The notes beneath the pieces are model-generated. The model saw nothing but the letters and a program-made list of their open reading frames with translations, was not told where the DNA came from and did no database searches. Positions 47,228 through 63,994 of a stretch of 64,000 nucleotides of DNA are shown here, in pieces. The translations under genes and the position numbers were made by a program. Origin of the DNA: Macrostomum hystrix (Eukaryota; Platyhelminthes; Macrostomidae); the NCBI GenBank assembly GCA_950097015.1, contig CATNEN010000024.1:3353501-3417500 (forward strand). Direction: 5' to 3'. Numbering within the stretch: position 1 is the stretch's first letter; every line of letters starts with the position of its first letter.

Positions 47228-49290
47228 ATGGGCGCCTCGGTGAGTCTCTCCGACCTCGGGCGCGACTGCACCAACCTGTCAGCGGCGGTGCCCTCCAAGT
47301 ACACCGGCTTGGTGCGCTTCCAGGAGCTGTACGGCCCGGTGCACGGCTACGTGTGCGTGCTGCTCTGCGTCTTTGGCGTTGTTGCCAACCTGGCCAACAT
47401 TGTCGTGCTCACCAGGAAGACCATGGCCTCCTCCGTCAACACCATTCTGATCGCTGTGGCAGTGGCCGACCTGCTCACCATGCTGTTTTACTTCTTTCAG
47501 GTGCGTCTCTGATCAAGTATTTTGCCGTCATTTTGGTGTTTTCTGTTTCATTTCATGTCATGCCAATGTCTATAATCCAATCTCAAATTGTGACAAAGTG
47601 AAAAATGGCAGTGGTGAGTGGTCTGACGCGTTAGCCTCTCGCACCAAGGTCCCTGAGCTTGATTCCGCTTTGAGGCCACATTCAACTAAAAGTAGCAAGA
47701 CCACGGGGTATTTCAAATGCCCACATCTTTTTTCAGCATCTCTCAAAATATTTAACCAATGTCCATGAAAACCGAGAACACTGGCTTATCTGATGAAACT
47801 GCTTCCAGAACCGCGAGACATCGGCATCATCGAGATATTTTACAATTTTCGTCAAGGTGCCTGGTGGCAAAAACCACCAATATGGGCATAATGTTTCTGC
47901 TCACAAAATTTCATCATGGAACCATGTCGGCTCGACAAACGATCGCCAGGGCCTTCAACAACAGCACCCGATCGGCATCTCAAAGACGGCTGCTTTTATT
48001 GAAGATGCCGACAGTCGCCGACGATGCTCCAGACGTTGATGAAGGAGACAGTGGTGATTGGGATGCTGAGGACAAAGGTCCCTACGACAGGCGGACTCAG
48101 ATTAATGAACCAGTTCATCTGAGATTTATAAAAAACAATGTTGGACTTTCACGGAAATCGGTCATTCGGTTTGGGAGCGTACAGTATCCGCGTTTGTGTG
48201 CTCAGGAGTCACCGGAAGGGGCAGAATTATCACATGCAGGTCGTCTGTCACCAAATGATGTGCCATTGCCCGCAGCCCGCAGCAATTATTGTTGCTAAGC
48301 GAAAGGTGAAATAGATGAAACAACATTGCCTTCGATATTTCCAGTGATATTTATAATAGCAGATTTTGCTGATTTTAAAATGCATGACATGGTCGAAAAC
48401 ACGGGGTTTAGAAGCCATAAATTTTTGTACCAATTTTATTTTCCAAACTGACTTATTTTGTTGCGAAACTGACCAATTAGCCTTTGAAACCCCACCCGGC
48501 CAGGTGTTGCACTTTATCATCCTGTCGCCAAAGGACACACTGAAGCAGCCGCACACGCATGCCTATGGGTGGATTGTGTATTCGCTGTTCACCATTAGCC
48601 TGGTGCTGGTGCTGCACACTGTGGCCTGCTGGCTTACAGTGGCCTTGGCCGTGTTCCGCTACCTGTACATCGCGCTGCCGACGCGCGGAGCTCAGCTGGC
48701 CAGCAGCCGCAACGCCTACATCAGCATCGCGGCAACCTACGGCCTGCTGTGCCTAACTAATGTGCCCAACTACCTGGTGAATGCGGCCCGCGCCTGCCAA
48801 TCCCCCGTTAGCAATGGCACCGTGTACTTTATCTCCACGCCTGAGCGGGTGAGCCAGCCCCTACTGCGCTCCAACTACTGGACCATCGCCATTCTGTACA
48901 AGATTGTTCCATGCCTCATGCTGTCAGTCATGACCATTCTGCTCATTGTGGAGATGTCCAAGGCCGCCAGGCGACGAAAGAAACTACTGAACAGCGGCAA
49001 GTCGTCCAAGCGGGAGCAGAAGAAGGACAGCCGGGAGCAGCGGACAACAATGATGCTGCTGGCCATTGTTATCATATTTTTGTTCACGGAGCTGCCACAG
49101 GGGGTTATGTCGCTGCTTTGCTTCGTCATACCCGCTTTCGACAGCAATGTCTACGCCCCAATGGGCGACCTGCTTGACCTGCTCTCGCTGATCAACAATA
49201 GCGTCAACTTTGTGCTCTACACCACAATGTCTAAGCAGTTTAGGGACACATTCTCCGACGTATTTCTGTCCTGGCTGCCAAGGAGAGTCT

Positions 49291-49345
<55 letters not shown>

Positions 49346-49409
49346 AGGTGGAGCCAATGCCGAAGAAGCTCTGGAACTCAACCAGCGGGATGGAGAAGTG
49401 ATTAGCTAG
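47228..49409 (+). CDS. class A neuropeptide GPCR, myosuppressin/FMRFamide (DMSR-like) type
   Basis: Two exons, 47228-47500 and 48504-49409, phase 0, 392 aa. Seven hydrophobic segments are visible. TM1 has N57 in ANLANIVVL, TM2 has D81 in AVADLL, and TM3 ends F142-R143-Y144 in place of DRY. TM6 has TELPQG (P289) after a basic loop RRRKK..KREQKKDSREQRTTMM. TM7 has NNSVNFVLYTTMSKQFR in place of NPxxY. FRY, TELPQG and N..NFxLY are features I associate with myosuppressin/DMSR receptors, so the ligand is probably an RFamide peptide, coupling through G proteins at the plasma membrane; this is inferred. N-glycosylation site CTNLS lies near residue 16. The tail carries about 20 Gly. ATG 47228 is the first Met after the acceptor at 47196. 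Confidence 0.88.
47612..48300 (+). mobile_element. SINE-A interrupted by repeat family C, in receptor intron
   Basis: The SINE-A head (gtggtgagtggtctgacgcg..tctcgcaccaaggtccctgag, 47612-47690) and the SINE-A 3' body (gtttgtgtgctcaggagtca..cgcagcaatta, 48185-48300) are separated by about 490 bp. That insert begins with the sequence shared with 12405-12605. This suggests insertion of family C into a SINE, or a chimaeric element. Confidence 0.6.
49293..49352 (+). repeat. (GGC)n coding for poly-Gly
   Basis: Twenty consecutive Gly codons, nearly all GGC, in the receptor's cytoplasmic tail. Confidence 0.9.
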
Positions 49410-50285
49410 TTATCGGAGAGCTTCAGAGCTGCCAACTGACTGCCGATAAAATTAATCGGTCTCTGTTTGAACTCCGTGAAGCCGCACCTGAGACTTGCTT
49501 AGATTGCACTAACGGTGTACTGCTCGTAGAAGCTTGCTCTAACACATGTCTATCCCAGCAAGCTTTCACCCATCAACTAGTTAGCTTTATTATTATTAAC
49601 TGTCTGATCAGCTGATGTCATTTCTAGGGCACGCCACTTAGCCAACACCCAGAACACATAGCCTACTCACTCTTAGATGCTTTAACGAATAGAAAAATAC
49701 GAATATATATGTGTGTGTACAAGTATGGAAGCTTCACAATGAAAGCATGCAGAGAAAGATGTTCACACCTTGAATTGATTGCATTAGCTGAGCTGTTATG
49801 CTCTTGTTTTAGATCGTTCGACTTTAGCCCTGTGATCGGATTAACGGATTAGCGAACAATGACTTTCTCACCCGGTAAGAAATTAGCGAAAATAAGCAGT
49901 TTTTTTAGAAAAGAAAATTGACCCTCGTAATCCGTTCTCGTAATCCCTACTGACGGGCAGGCTTAATCCGCACCCCCGATGTACTATTTTTAGCTTGTAA
50001 GCCTCGTGTTTATCTGCTGGCATTTCCAGGAAAAGGAAAATTAAGAATTATCGGAAATTGGCTGAACGCAATGGTCAAAGCGGATAAGAACGATCTGGGG
50101 ATTTCAAGCTCTGAGATAATCGGCTTTTGAAGATCTGCTTAGCGCCACGACTCGCTCACCATTTCTGCTTCAACATTGTTTAAAAACCGAAAAAAAAATA
50201 AAATGAAGTGGAATCAAATCAACGAAATTTCAATTAAAATAACAATGCAGCGATTGTACAGCGAGTTGAATCTTGGGTAGAAGCT
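49410..50285. other. receptor 3' flank
   Basis: 3' UTR and intergenic sequence. I see gataaaatta but no clear AATAAA close to the stop. Confidence 0.5.
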
Positions 50286-51065
50286 GATGTTTTGAAAGGC
50301 AATGGGAAGGTTTTGAAAGGTAATGGGAAGGTTTTGAAAGGTATGGAAAGGTTTTGAAAGGTAGTGGGAAGGTATTGAAAGGCATTGAACAGTGCTGGGA
50401 AGCATGGAGAGTTGCTGGAAGGCTAGGAGGGTGCTGGAAGGCTAGGAGGGTGCTGGAAGTCTAGGAAGGATGTTGGAAGTCTAGGAGGGGTGCTGGATGT
50501 CTAGGAGGGTGCTGGATGTCTAGGAGGGTGCTGGAAGTCTAGGAGGGGTGCTGGATGTCTAGGAGGGTGCTGGAAGGCTAGGAGGGATGCTGGAAGTCTA
50601 GGAGGATGTTGGAAGTCTAGGAGGGGTGCTGGAAGGCTAGGAGGGTGCTGGAAGGCTAGGAGGTGCTGGAAGGCTAGGAGGGATGTTGGAAGTCTAGGAG
50701 GGATGTTGGAAGGCTAGGAGGGATGTTGGAAGTCTAGGAGGGATGCTGGAAGGCTAGGAGGGATGTTGGAAGGCTAGGAGGACTACTGGAAGGCTAGGAG
50801 GGATGCTGGAAGGCTAGGAGGGATGCTGGAAGGCTAGGAGGGATGTTGGAAGGCTAGGAGGACTACTGGAAGGCTAGGAGGGATGCTGGAAGGCTAGGAG
50901 GGATGCTGGAAGGCTAGGAGGGATGTTGGAAGGCTAGGAGGACTACTGGAAGGCTAGGAGGGATGCTGGAAGTCTAGGAGGATGTTGGAAGTCTAGGAGG
51001 GGTGCTGGAAGGCTAGGAGGGATGCTGGAAGTCTAGGAGGGATGCTGGAAGGCTAGGAGGGATGT
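50286..51065. repeat. 20-bp minisatellite
   Basis: A short run of aaggttttgaaaggtaatggg (about 21 bp, 4 copies), then about 33 copies of ctggaaggctaggagggatg with agtctag and gactactgg variants. A block of about 120 bp containing gactactgg recurs at 50784, 50864 and 50943. Confidence 0.95.
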
Positions 51066-51691
51066 GCCGGATGAGGCAATGGGAAGGTTTTGAAATGTTG
51101 GGGAGGTGCTGGGAAGACAAAAGGATGGAGGAGGTTGGTGTTTTTGGACATCCAGTTCTTAAAGCTACTCCCTCACTTGACACTATCATTGTGATCAATG
51201 ACGCCCAGACGTAGAAAGCTTTATCTAAAAGTGTAGTGCCAACGTACGAGTACATTGCAAACTTGATCTAGGATTAGCAAATAGATGCAAGAAAAGTCTA
51301 ACTTCCGATTCGAGACATTGTCGGCAAACATCAAAGCCTGTCCCAATTTTCTTTTTACCCCAAAACTAGTTATTGCTTGTAATAATACTATATTTTGATC
51401 GATACTGCTGGGATTCTCTTTATAATTTTTTTGACATACAATCCAGCTTTGCTGATCCGTGTTCAGCAACTCTGTAGAACCTAGACAGATATTCCTAGCT
51501 CTTAATTTTATTGTGAGTACTTTAGTGCGTCACTTGAAAAATGTGACAACGGCTTTTTAAAGCTAAAAGTGTAAACTTGTATCAGTTGCAAGGCAGAACA
51601 ACCAACCAGATTAAACAAAATATCCATCGACAAATCAAAATCACTAAAATCCCCTCTCCATAATCGCCCAGACACTTAAAAATCTCATCCT
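51066..51691. other. intergenic sequence, nothing recognised
   Basis: Single-copy spacer between two arrays. Confidence 0.5.
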
Positions 51692-52860
51692 ACCCTCCGA
51701 ATTCTCATCTGACACTCCGAATTCTCATCTGACACTCCGAATTCTCATCTGACACTCCGAATTCTCATCTGACACTCCGAATTCTCATCTGACACTCCGA
51801 ATTCTCATCTGACACTCCGAATTCTCATCTGACACTCCGAATTCTCATCCTACCCTCCGAATTCTCATCTGACACTCCGAATTCTCATCTGACACTCCGA
51901 ATTCTCATCTGACACTCCGAATTCTCATCCTACCCTCCGAATTCTCATCTGACACTCCGAATTCTCATCTGACACTCCGAATTCTCATCTGACACTCCGA
52001 ATTCTCATCTGACACTCCGAATTCTCATTTGACACTCCGAATTCTCATCTGACACTCCGAATTCTCATCTGACACTCCGAATTCTCATCTGACACTCCGA
52101 ATTCTCATCTGACACTCCGAATTCTCATCTGACACTCCGAATTCTCATCTGACACTCCGAATTCTCATCCTACCCTCCGAATTCTCATCCTACCCTCCGA
52201 ATTCTCATCTGACACTCCGAATTCTCATCTGACACTCCGAATTCTCATCTGACACTCCGAATTCTCATCTGACACTCCGAATTCTCATCCTACCCTCCGA
52301 ATTCTCATCTGACACTCCGAATTCTCATCTGACACTCCGAATTCTCATCTGACACTCCGAATTCTCATCCTACCCTCCGAATTCTCATCTGACACTCCGA
52401 ATTCTCATCTGACACTCCGAATTCTCATTTGACACTCCGAATTCTCATTTGACACTCCGAATTCTCATTTGACACTCCGAATTCTCATCTGACACTCCGA
52501 ATTCTCATCTGACACTCCGAATTCTCATCTGACACTCCGAATTCTCATCTGACACTCCGAATTCTCATCTGACACTCCGAATTCTCATTTGACACTCCGA
52601 ATTCTCATCTGACACTCCGAATTCTCATCTGACACTCCGAATTCTCATCTGACACTCCGAATTCTCATTTGACACTCCGAATTCTCATTTGACACTCCGA
52701 ATTCTCATTTGACACTCCGAATTCTCATCTGACACTCCGAATTCTCATCTGACACTCCGAATTCTCATCCTACCCTCCGAATTCTCATCTGACACTCCGA
52801 ATTCTCATCTGACACTCCGAATTCTCATCTGACACTCCGAATTCTCATCTGACACTCCAA
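51692..52860. repeat. very uniform 20-bp minisatellite with GAATTC
   Basis: About 58 copies of gaattctcatctgacactcc with no length variation seen. Two monomer classes: the main one and gaattctcatcctaccctcc, plus a catttgac single-base variant occurring in runs. Highly homogeneous, so young or recently homogenised. Confidence 0.97.
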
Positions 52861-54132
52861 AATCTTATTTGACACCAGAAAATCTCATCTGACACTTTAA
52901 AATCTTCACTGACATCCAAAAAAACTACAGACGCCAAAAACTCCGCTGACACTTCGCAATGCATTCAAACAGAGGTAAATTTCCTCACATCTCTAAATTC
53001 CCGCCACTAGCAGCTAATCCTTACGGGCCAGCTTCCCTAGCAACCAATCGAACGATTCCTAGAAAAAGCGGAATAGCGTGACCGTCCGAAACACTGCATG
53101 TTCCTGTTCTGCTTCCTGACCAAATTCACACAAAACCAGTTGCGTTTTTGCAAGACAAAAAATCCAACCCTTTCAAAATGTTTCCTTCACAAAAAAAGCA
53201 GAAAGCCATGCTAGGCCAGAGATTTTGTGAAATGGCAACATTTTCGTATCGCTATTGTCTCTTCAATAGCATCACGGAAGGCATTAGGTCTCTGCACGAG
53301 TCCGTTTTCCTTGAATTCTAAGTAGATTCAGCATTTCAAAATGCTCCCGTTGTTGAAGCTAACAATGGCTTTGCATTTTTCTTTCTAGGAAAAAAATTTC
53401 CAATTGAAAAATATTTAATGCGGCCCGCTGGATAGATGCTATTCAATCGCAGATGATAATGTAAATTACAATGCCATTTTTGTTCAAAACCTAGAATAGA
53501 AAATAATCATTGGCCTAAAAATACAGTGTGTGCGATTGTAAAAATCTGGGCTTTCGACAGGCAGGCAAGAAATTCTGATGATGACTCGTAGATCGATATG
53601 TGTTTCTTAAGGGCAAACATTTATTTAGTCGACTTCAAGTCGTGGGTCACTCTAACGACCAGGCTACAACTTTTATTTTTGCCTGTCTGCCAACAATTCA
53701 TTTCTTAACTGATCCAATTCAGCTTGTTAATTTTTCTTTAACTAGCTACATCAAATTTAGGAATCGTTTTCTCAAAGCACTACTGCAATAGCGCAGAAGT
53801 AGTGTACATGAGACATCTAGCTATTTTAAGACTTTGTGCCCTGATTTGCTGGACTAAAGTCAAGTTTGCTTCTAAATCAAATCAAATTATCCTTATCAAT
53901 TCGTGAGCAATCATCGTGTAAATTGCGCATAAACTGGCTTCACCAAACGCGATAAACTAGGTTTTTCGCCAGCAAACAGCACCCGATGGTCATGAGGTTT
54001 TTCTTTTAAATGTAGCCCAGTAGATGATAAGAATTACGGTTCTCAACGCTACCCGAGTCTGCTCAGTAGACCAGATAGAAGCAACGATCTGCATCAGCTA
54101 ACCTTTGCGCTTAGACTGATCATCATGCGCAT
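52861..54132. other. intergenic sequence with a SINE-B fragment
   Basis: At 53628-53680 the minus strand reads gttgtagcctggtcgttag..gacttgaag, matching the A-box half of SINE-B at 34045-34090. The rest is single-copy without a gene. Confidence 0.45.
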
Positions 54133-54590
54133 GTCCCTTACTCCCGTGAGACTGTCACACTGACTCCCGTGTGTCTGTCACACTGACTCCCGTGTGTCTG
54201 TCACACTGACTCCCGTGAGCCTGTCACACTGACTCCCGTGAGCTTGTCACACTGACTCCCGTGTATCTGTCCCACTGACTCCCGTGAGCCGGTCACACTG
54301 ACTCCCGTGAGCCTGTCACACTGACTCCCGTGAGCTTGTCACACTGACTCCCGTGTATCTGTCCCACTGAATCCAGTGAGCCTGTCACACTGACTCCCTT
54401 GTATCTGTCACACTGACTCCCGTGAGCCGGTCACACTGACTCCCGTGAGCCTGTCACACTGACTCCCGTGAGCTTGTCACACTGACTCCCGTGTATCTGT
54501 CCCACTGAATCCAGTGAGCCTGTCACACTGACTCCCGTGAGCCTGTCCCACTGACTCCCGTGGGACTGTCCCACTGACTCCAGTGTTTAG
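54133..54590. repeat. 23-bp minisatellite
   Basis: About 20 copies of a 23-bp unit, gtgagcctgtcacactgact plus ccc, with gtgtatctgtcccac variants. It abuts a SINE-B copy. Confidence 0.95.
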
Positions 54591-54594
54591 AACT

Positions 54595-54835
54595 TCGGAG
54601 TTGTGCCCGAAGGTCGGTAGTTCGAATCTCACCACGATAAAAGGACATTTTAGCAATAAATCTAAATTCTCAGTGCTTTAGTTCAGCTCGATTGTGAAAA
54701 TGGCAGCAGTATCAGCTGGGGTAGAACTTTTAATGTTTGTAGCGGCCTCACCAGTCCATGGACTGAACAGCTGTGCGCAGCATTTGGAAGCGCAGCGGCT
54801 ATACAACAGGATTTTTTTCTGACCTAATTGGGCTA
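54595..54835 (+). mobile_element. SINE family B, plus-strand copy
   Basis: B-box-like ggtagttcgaatctcacc near 54625, then a body with gcggcctcaccagtccatgg and actgaacagctgtgcgcagc. The body matches the reverse complement of 25690-25770. Confidence 0.6.
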
Positions 54836-55586
54836 CAAGCGGACGTGTTATTTCTATTCTGCATCTTTACAAAGTCACACTCCTAGTTATCGATACAAAA
54901 AACCTTTTTTTGCATTGCTTATGAACAAAAAAGTTGCAGATCAAAGTTGGAAAAACCGTCTGTTAATATTTTTCCGTTTTCGCCGATGAAAAAATGCAGC
55001 AAGACACAATGAAACTTCCATTCGTGTTTTATATAAAAAACTATGAAACAATATTTTTCTTCTAAACAAAACTGAAATGGAGCAAAAAAAGAGAGAAAAA
55101 GACACAACAAAAAATAACGATACATCGTAGCGAGAGGAGAGAGATAATTGGTGGAAGAATTGAAAAAGATGCACAATAGCAAATATCTAGTGTGTGTGCG
55201 CGTGCGCTCAAAAATTAAATTATGATGTGCATTTGGAAATTCCATTCAGGGTGTAAAACGGGTTCTTCATTTTATTATTTTCACCCTCTATTTCTGTTTC
55301 TGTTTTAAATAATACTCACAGTTTATAGTCCAGGCCCTATAGGAAGGGATGCACTTTTAACAAAAATGGGAACTATTCGAAAACTGGAACACGAAAGAAT
55401 ATGAGACGAAATTATGAGTTTGAAAGAGGAAAACAAGACAAAAGAAAGTAACTCATAGTCTATTTGAAAATTGGGAATAGGAAAAATTAAATAGTTAACA
55501 TCGGCAGCAGCATGTCAAATGAAAATAAAAAATACAGTGAAATAAACTAGATAGGCAGAGGGACAGAGAGAGAAAATAGAGTGAGA
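54836..55586. other. RNF11-like gene 3' flank
   Basis: AT-rich sequence downstream of the minus-strand stop. Minus ORFs at 54919-55245 have no domain. No minus-strand AATAAA was found close to the stop. Confidence 0.5.
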
Positions 55587-58272
55587 TTAATCAACAGGTT
55601 CTTCTTCAGGTGCAGCCAATTGCTGCTCTTTAGTTTTCTGCTGTTGAAGTCCATCTGCTTCAGCAGAGGAAGCGGCGGCGGCGGCGGTAGCGTCGGCAGC
55701 GGCAGCGACACCCTGAGCGGCCCCGCCGCTGCCCCCTCCTAGAGGATCGAATGAGCCAACCAGAGCGGATTCCACCTGTTGGCTGCAGTTGGGGCAGGTG
55801 AAGCTGCGCATCAGCCAAGTGTCAATGCAGGCCCTGTGAAAGCTGTGCGTGCAGGGCAGGTAGCGCAGCTCGTCCCCATTCTCGTATTCGACCATGCAGA
55901 TGACGCACCTGGCACACAGTTGCGCATTGGTGTGGTGATAATATGCTGTTCTGTTATGAACCGAATTGGTGATAAGTCATCACACTGTGAGATAAGCTCG
56001 GCAGGTTGGAGTAGGGTGGGTGGAGGAGGGATCGATGAGGTGGAGGAGGTGGTGGATGAGGTGGAGGAGGGAGTAGATGAGGTGGAGGAGGTGGTGGATG
56101 AGGTGGAGGAGGGAGTAGATGAGGTGGAGGAGGGAGTAGATGAGGTGGAGGAGGGAGTAGATGAGGTGGAGGAGGGAGTAGATGAGGTGGAGGAGGGAGT
56201 AGATGGGGTGGATGAGGGAGTAGATGAGGTGGAGGAGGGAGTAGATGGGGTGGATGAGGGAGTAGATGAGGTGGAGGAGGGAGTAGATGAGGTGGAGGAG
56301 GGAGTAGATGAGGTGGAGGAGGGAGTAGATGAGGTGGAGGAGGGAGTAGATGAGGTGGATGAGGGAGTAGATGAGGTGGAGGAGGGAGTAGATGAGGTGG
56401 AGGAGGTAGTAGATGAGGTGGAGGAGGGAGTAGATGAGGTGGAGGAGGGAGTAGATGAGGTGGATGAGGGAGTAGATGAGGTGGAGGAGGGAGTAGATGA
56501 GGTGGAGGAGGTGGTGGATGAGGTGGAGGAGGGAGTAGATGAGGTGGAGGAGGGAGTAGATTAGGTGGATGAGGGAGTAGATAAAGTTGAGGAGGGAGTG
56601 GATGAGGTAAAGGAGGGAGTAGATGAGATGGACGAAGGAGTACGGTAGGTAGAGCAGTGAGTAGAGTGGAGAAGGTAGATACAAGGTAGACGGTAGAAGA
56701 GTAGAAATGGTAGATAAGAAAGTAGGATGTGTGGAGGAGGGAGTTGGGTAGGTGAAGGGGTGCTGTTTTCACACACAGCAACTCACTCTCTCTCGTCGTC
56801 CTTGTCTCGCTCAATGAAGAACCGAATCGGCAGGTAGCCAATCAGGCCGATTCGTTTGGCAATTTTCACCTGCTCATCCTCAGTGAGTTCTTCTACTCGG
56901 CGACTCGAGTCCGGAGACAGAAAGTAGCGCTGCTGCTGCTGTGTCGCGAAATGGCGAGGGGCATTGTGTTTGTGCTTATTTTGTACTTTATGTAGGGTTG
57001 AGTATAAACAAAAAACTGGCACCCTTGATTGTACTATTGTAAGTGCACGAATGCAATTAAAGAAATATGACACCTCGCTTAAAATAAGACACACACATTG
57101 ATCTGAGCCTTGTGGGCCAAGAAGCGATAATAAACACTCAGGTTCACATGTTCTTCCTTTCTGGCGAACCAAAAAAACTTTCTGCTCATGTTTTTAATTA
57201 TACATGTAGCTCATCTAGTAATAGAAGCTAGATACATAATACTATATTTTTATACTATATTTTATACTATACTATATACTATATATAAAATACAGATGAA
57301 TGTTCTGGCATAAATTCAATGTTGTAAAAGATTGAGTAAGAAACAAGTCATTTATTAGCACAACTTTTTGGTTGCAACTTATAAAATGTTGTTGTACAGT
57401 GAAGTAAATTCACAAACTTTACATCAAATTTTCACATTTTAAGATATTTTCTTATATATATTTATTACTTATTGCTTATAGTTTTGGTCTTTGTAACTGT
57501 TTATAAATAGTTTAAATCATAAATTTAAAGCATTGCAGGATTATCATTATTATTTGTCATGTTTTATAATTAAATATTATATGTGTAAAACACTATTCAA
57601 CACAAACCCCTTAGCAGTTTTTTCTAAATTATAGACATCTTAATCTGATTGGCCTAATTTGGCATAAAGCTTCGGGGCCAGTTTTCCACTTGGCATAATT
57701 TCGAGTAAAATGAAGAAAGCATGCCAATTTTTTTCTGGCATATAGCCAACATAATCTAGACTAAGGCCTATAGAAAAGATATGCTTGTGAGAATTAAAAT
57801 ATATAAAACATTATGAACATATTCAAAGGTTATAAAGTAAGCTTAAGTAAAAATAAAAAACCTTAACAAGATTAGCTTGCTATTTATAAAATATATAAAA
57901 TAAAAACAATTAACAATAGGCCTACCCTTTTATAAGCTGAAAGTTCTGAAACCAAACTGGCTAGGCCTATAGACTTTCGTTAAATAGGAACACAATAGCA
58001 AAATATTTTTAAACTCAATCTCAATATAAGTCTTTTTATTTGGCAAAATATAAATAATGGAACATGACAGCCAAAATTTGCCAAAGCCAAAAAGGTCACC
58101 CTCAGAAAATAATTTCAATTCAATAACATATTACCTGAGGTGCATTAGGTCTACTCCTTCTAGAGCCCCTTTGCTGTCGATTTCTTCGATCACTATTTTC
58201 TCGCAAAAGACTAGTATGGCTACCTTGATTATCTTCCAATGAATTGACACAGTTTCTCAGAGAATTTCCCAT
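55587..58272 (-). CDS. RNF11-like RING-H2 E3 ubiquitin ligase
   Basis: Three exons on the minus strand, 58272-58135, 56938-56787 and 55908-55587, phases 0 and 2; 203 aa. It starts MGNSLRNC, a myristoylation-type N-terminus (Gly2) with nearby Cys. The middle matches RNF11: ELTEDEQVKIAKRIGLIGYLP. The RING-H2 is complete: C98, C101, C116, H118, H121, C124, C135, C138, in ECVICM..LPCTHSFHRACID and WLMRSFTCPNC. Vertebrate RNF11 is 154 aa; this one has an Ala/Gln-rich C-terminal extension of about 55 residues. The PPxY motif RNF11 uses to bind NEDD4-type ligases is not visible. Likely role: membrane-associated adaptor ligase in ubiquitin signalling, inferred from the family. Confidence 0.9.
56030..56640. 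repeat. 21-bp minisatellite in RNF11-like intron 2
   Basis: About 28 copies of gatgaggtggaggagggagt plus a, starting about 150 nt after the donor at 56786 (minus strand) and ending about 120 nt before the RING exon acceptor. Long acidic (plus) and Pro/His-rich (minus) ORFs are artefacts. Confidence 0.95.
56939..58134 (-). other. RNF11-like intron 1
   Basis: AT-rich 1.2-kb intron between GTAATA donor and acacag acceptor. No repeat or ORF of note. Confidence 0.7.
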
Positions 58273-59644
58273 AGGAATTTTTTTGTTTTGATATGTTGTT
58301 TGGTTTAATGACTGAACTTTGATAACTAGCTCTTTATTTAGTAGCACGCAAATGGTAGTTGTGTCGTCTGAAGTTTTCTCGAAATCTCATCACAATTCAC
58401 AGAGTGTGTGACGTGTTTAAGAGTGATCGATAGAATAAACGGCCTCTTGGCTCTTTTAGTTTTAAAAAGGAATTCAGTAAGGGTGATTATTAAAAAAGTG
58501 ACAAAATGTTAGGGTTAGGCCCCTATTCCAATTATTTTAAGTATCAAATATGCTTCCCTTCTTAGCGAGTTCCTGGATATTTCGAAAGCTATTATGAACT
58601 ATACAGCTTCAACTAGCCCTTTAAACTTTGCTCCCTCCCTCGATCATCCAGATGATTTCTAATTTTAAACCGTTCAAAGTTTTTACGAGAAACTAAAAGT
58701 ACAAGTCTCCCAAGTAAAACAAAAAGGTCAGCTCACACTTAAGAAGCTTTAAACCACAGTGTTCTATCGCCAGTTTTCATAATTTTCACTTATTTTCGTC
58801 ACATATTTAGTATGACAAATAACTAACTAATATTCGTTTCGAATATTCGTTTTTAGGGGTAAATGGCTATAAAATGCAGCTTTAGTTCTGTTTTAGTATT
58901 TGTACGTCTTTCTGAAATAGTAACTACTGTGATGATAATGATGTCCTAATACCACATAGACTTGAATTATTTCTATATTTTGACATTTATATCAAGCCGA
59001 GCTTACCGAGATGGCACTAAAGCATACAGATGACGCGCAATACTTTTGAAGTCCCTTCCAACAATAAAAGCAAAGTAAAACCGTATAGATAATTATTTCT
59101 TTACCAGAGAGTTGATATGTGTCATTTAATCCTTCATCATGCATCCATCCATTTGTTCTAAATGCCTAATTAGCACAACTGTGTCTGGCATCGCGACTGC
59201 CACCTTCCGCAGCCCATGCAGCTCCATGCACCAACTCATCAGATGTCGTTCCCAGGGCTAGCACAATGGACCCGATGACCCTGAAGATAATTGACAATAA
59301 GTTACCGATCGTCCATAAGCGATAAAAAATATTAAAATACTACGGTAGAAAAATAAATTTTTGTCCTAATTATTCTGCTGATAAAAATAGCTACAAAGTC
59401 AGTTCAATCTAACATTCTCGTTTCTGATGCAAGACCCGCCCATAGATATGTCCAATTCTTTAAGTTTATTCTCGGTTTTCGTAACACGACGCTAAAAGTC
59501 TGAAAAAGATTCAGATTTTTAGGCATTGTATTTTTAATTTAAAGAATAAATTGAACATTTCTAACCTTTTTTTGCTTTTCAACGACAGAGATCATATAGC
59601 AAGACACAAATCAGGACAGCCAGCACCTCGTTTATTAATTTCCA
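58273..59644. promoter_or_regulatory. divergent intergenic region between RNF11-like and DUF4419 genes
   Basis: 1.37 kb separating two divergently oriented coding starts, so it should hold both promoters and 5' UTRs. AT-rich; no clear TATA box. Assignment is by position only. Confidence 0.4.

Positions 59645-63994
<4,350 letters not shown>

Noticed and set aside
51692-52860. CRISPR-like regular repeat
   Set aside because: Units are head-to-tail with no unique spacers, and the genome is eukaryotic; same for the other arrays.
55779-56841. Acidic plus-strand ORF and Pro/His-rich minus-strand ORFs
   Set aside because: They arise from the 21-bp repeat inside the RNF11-like intron.
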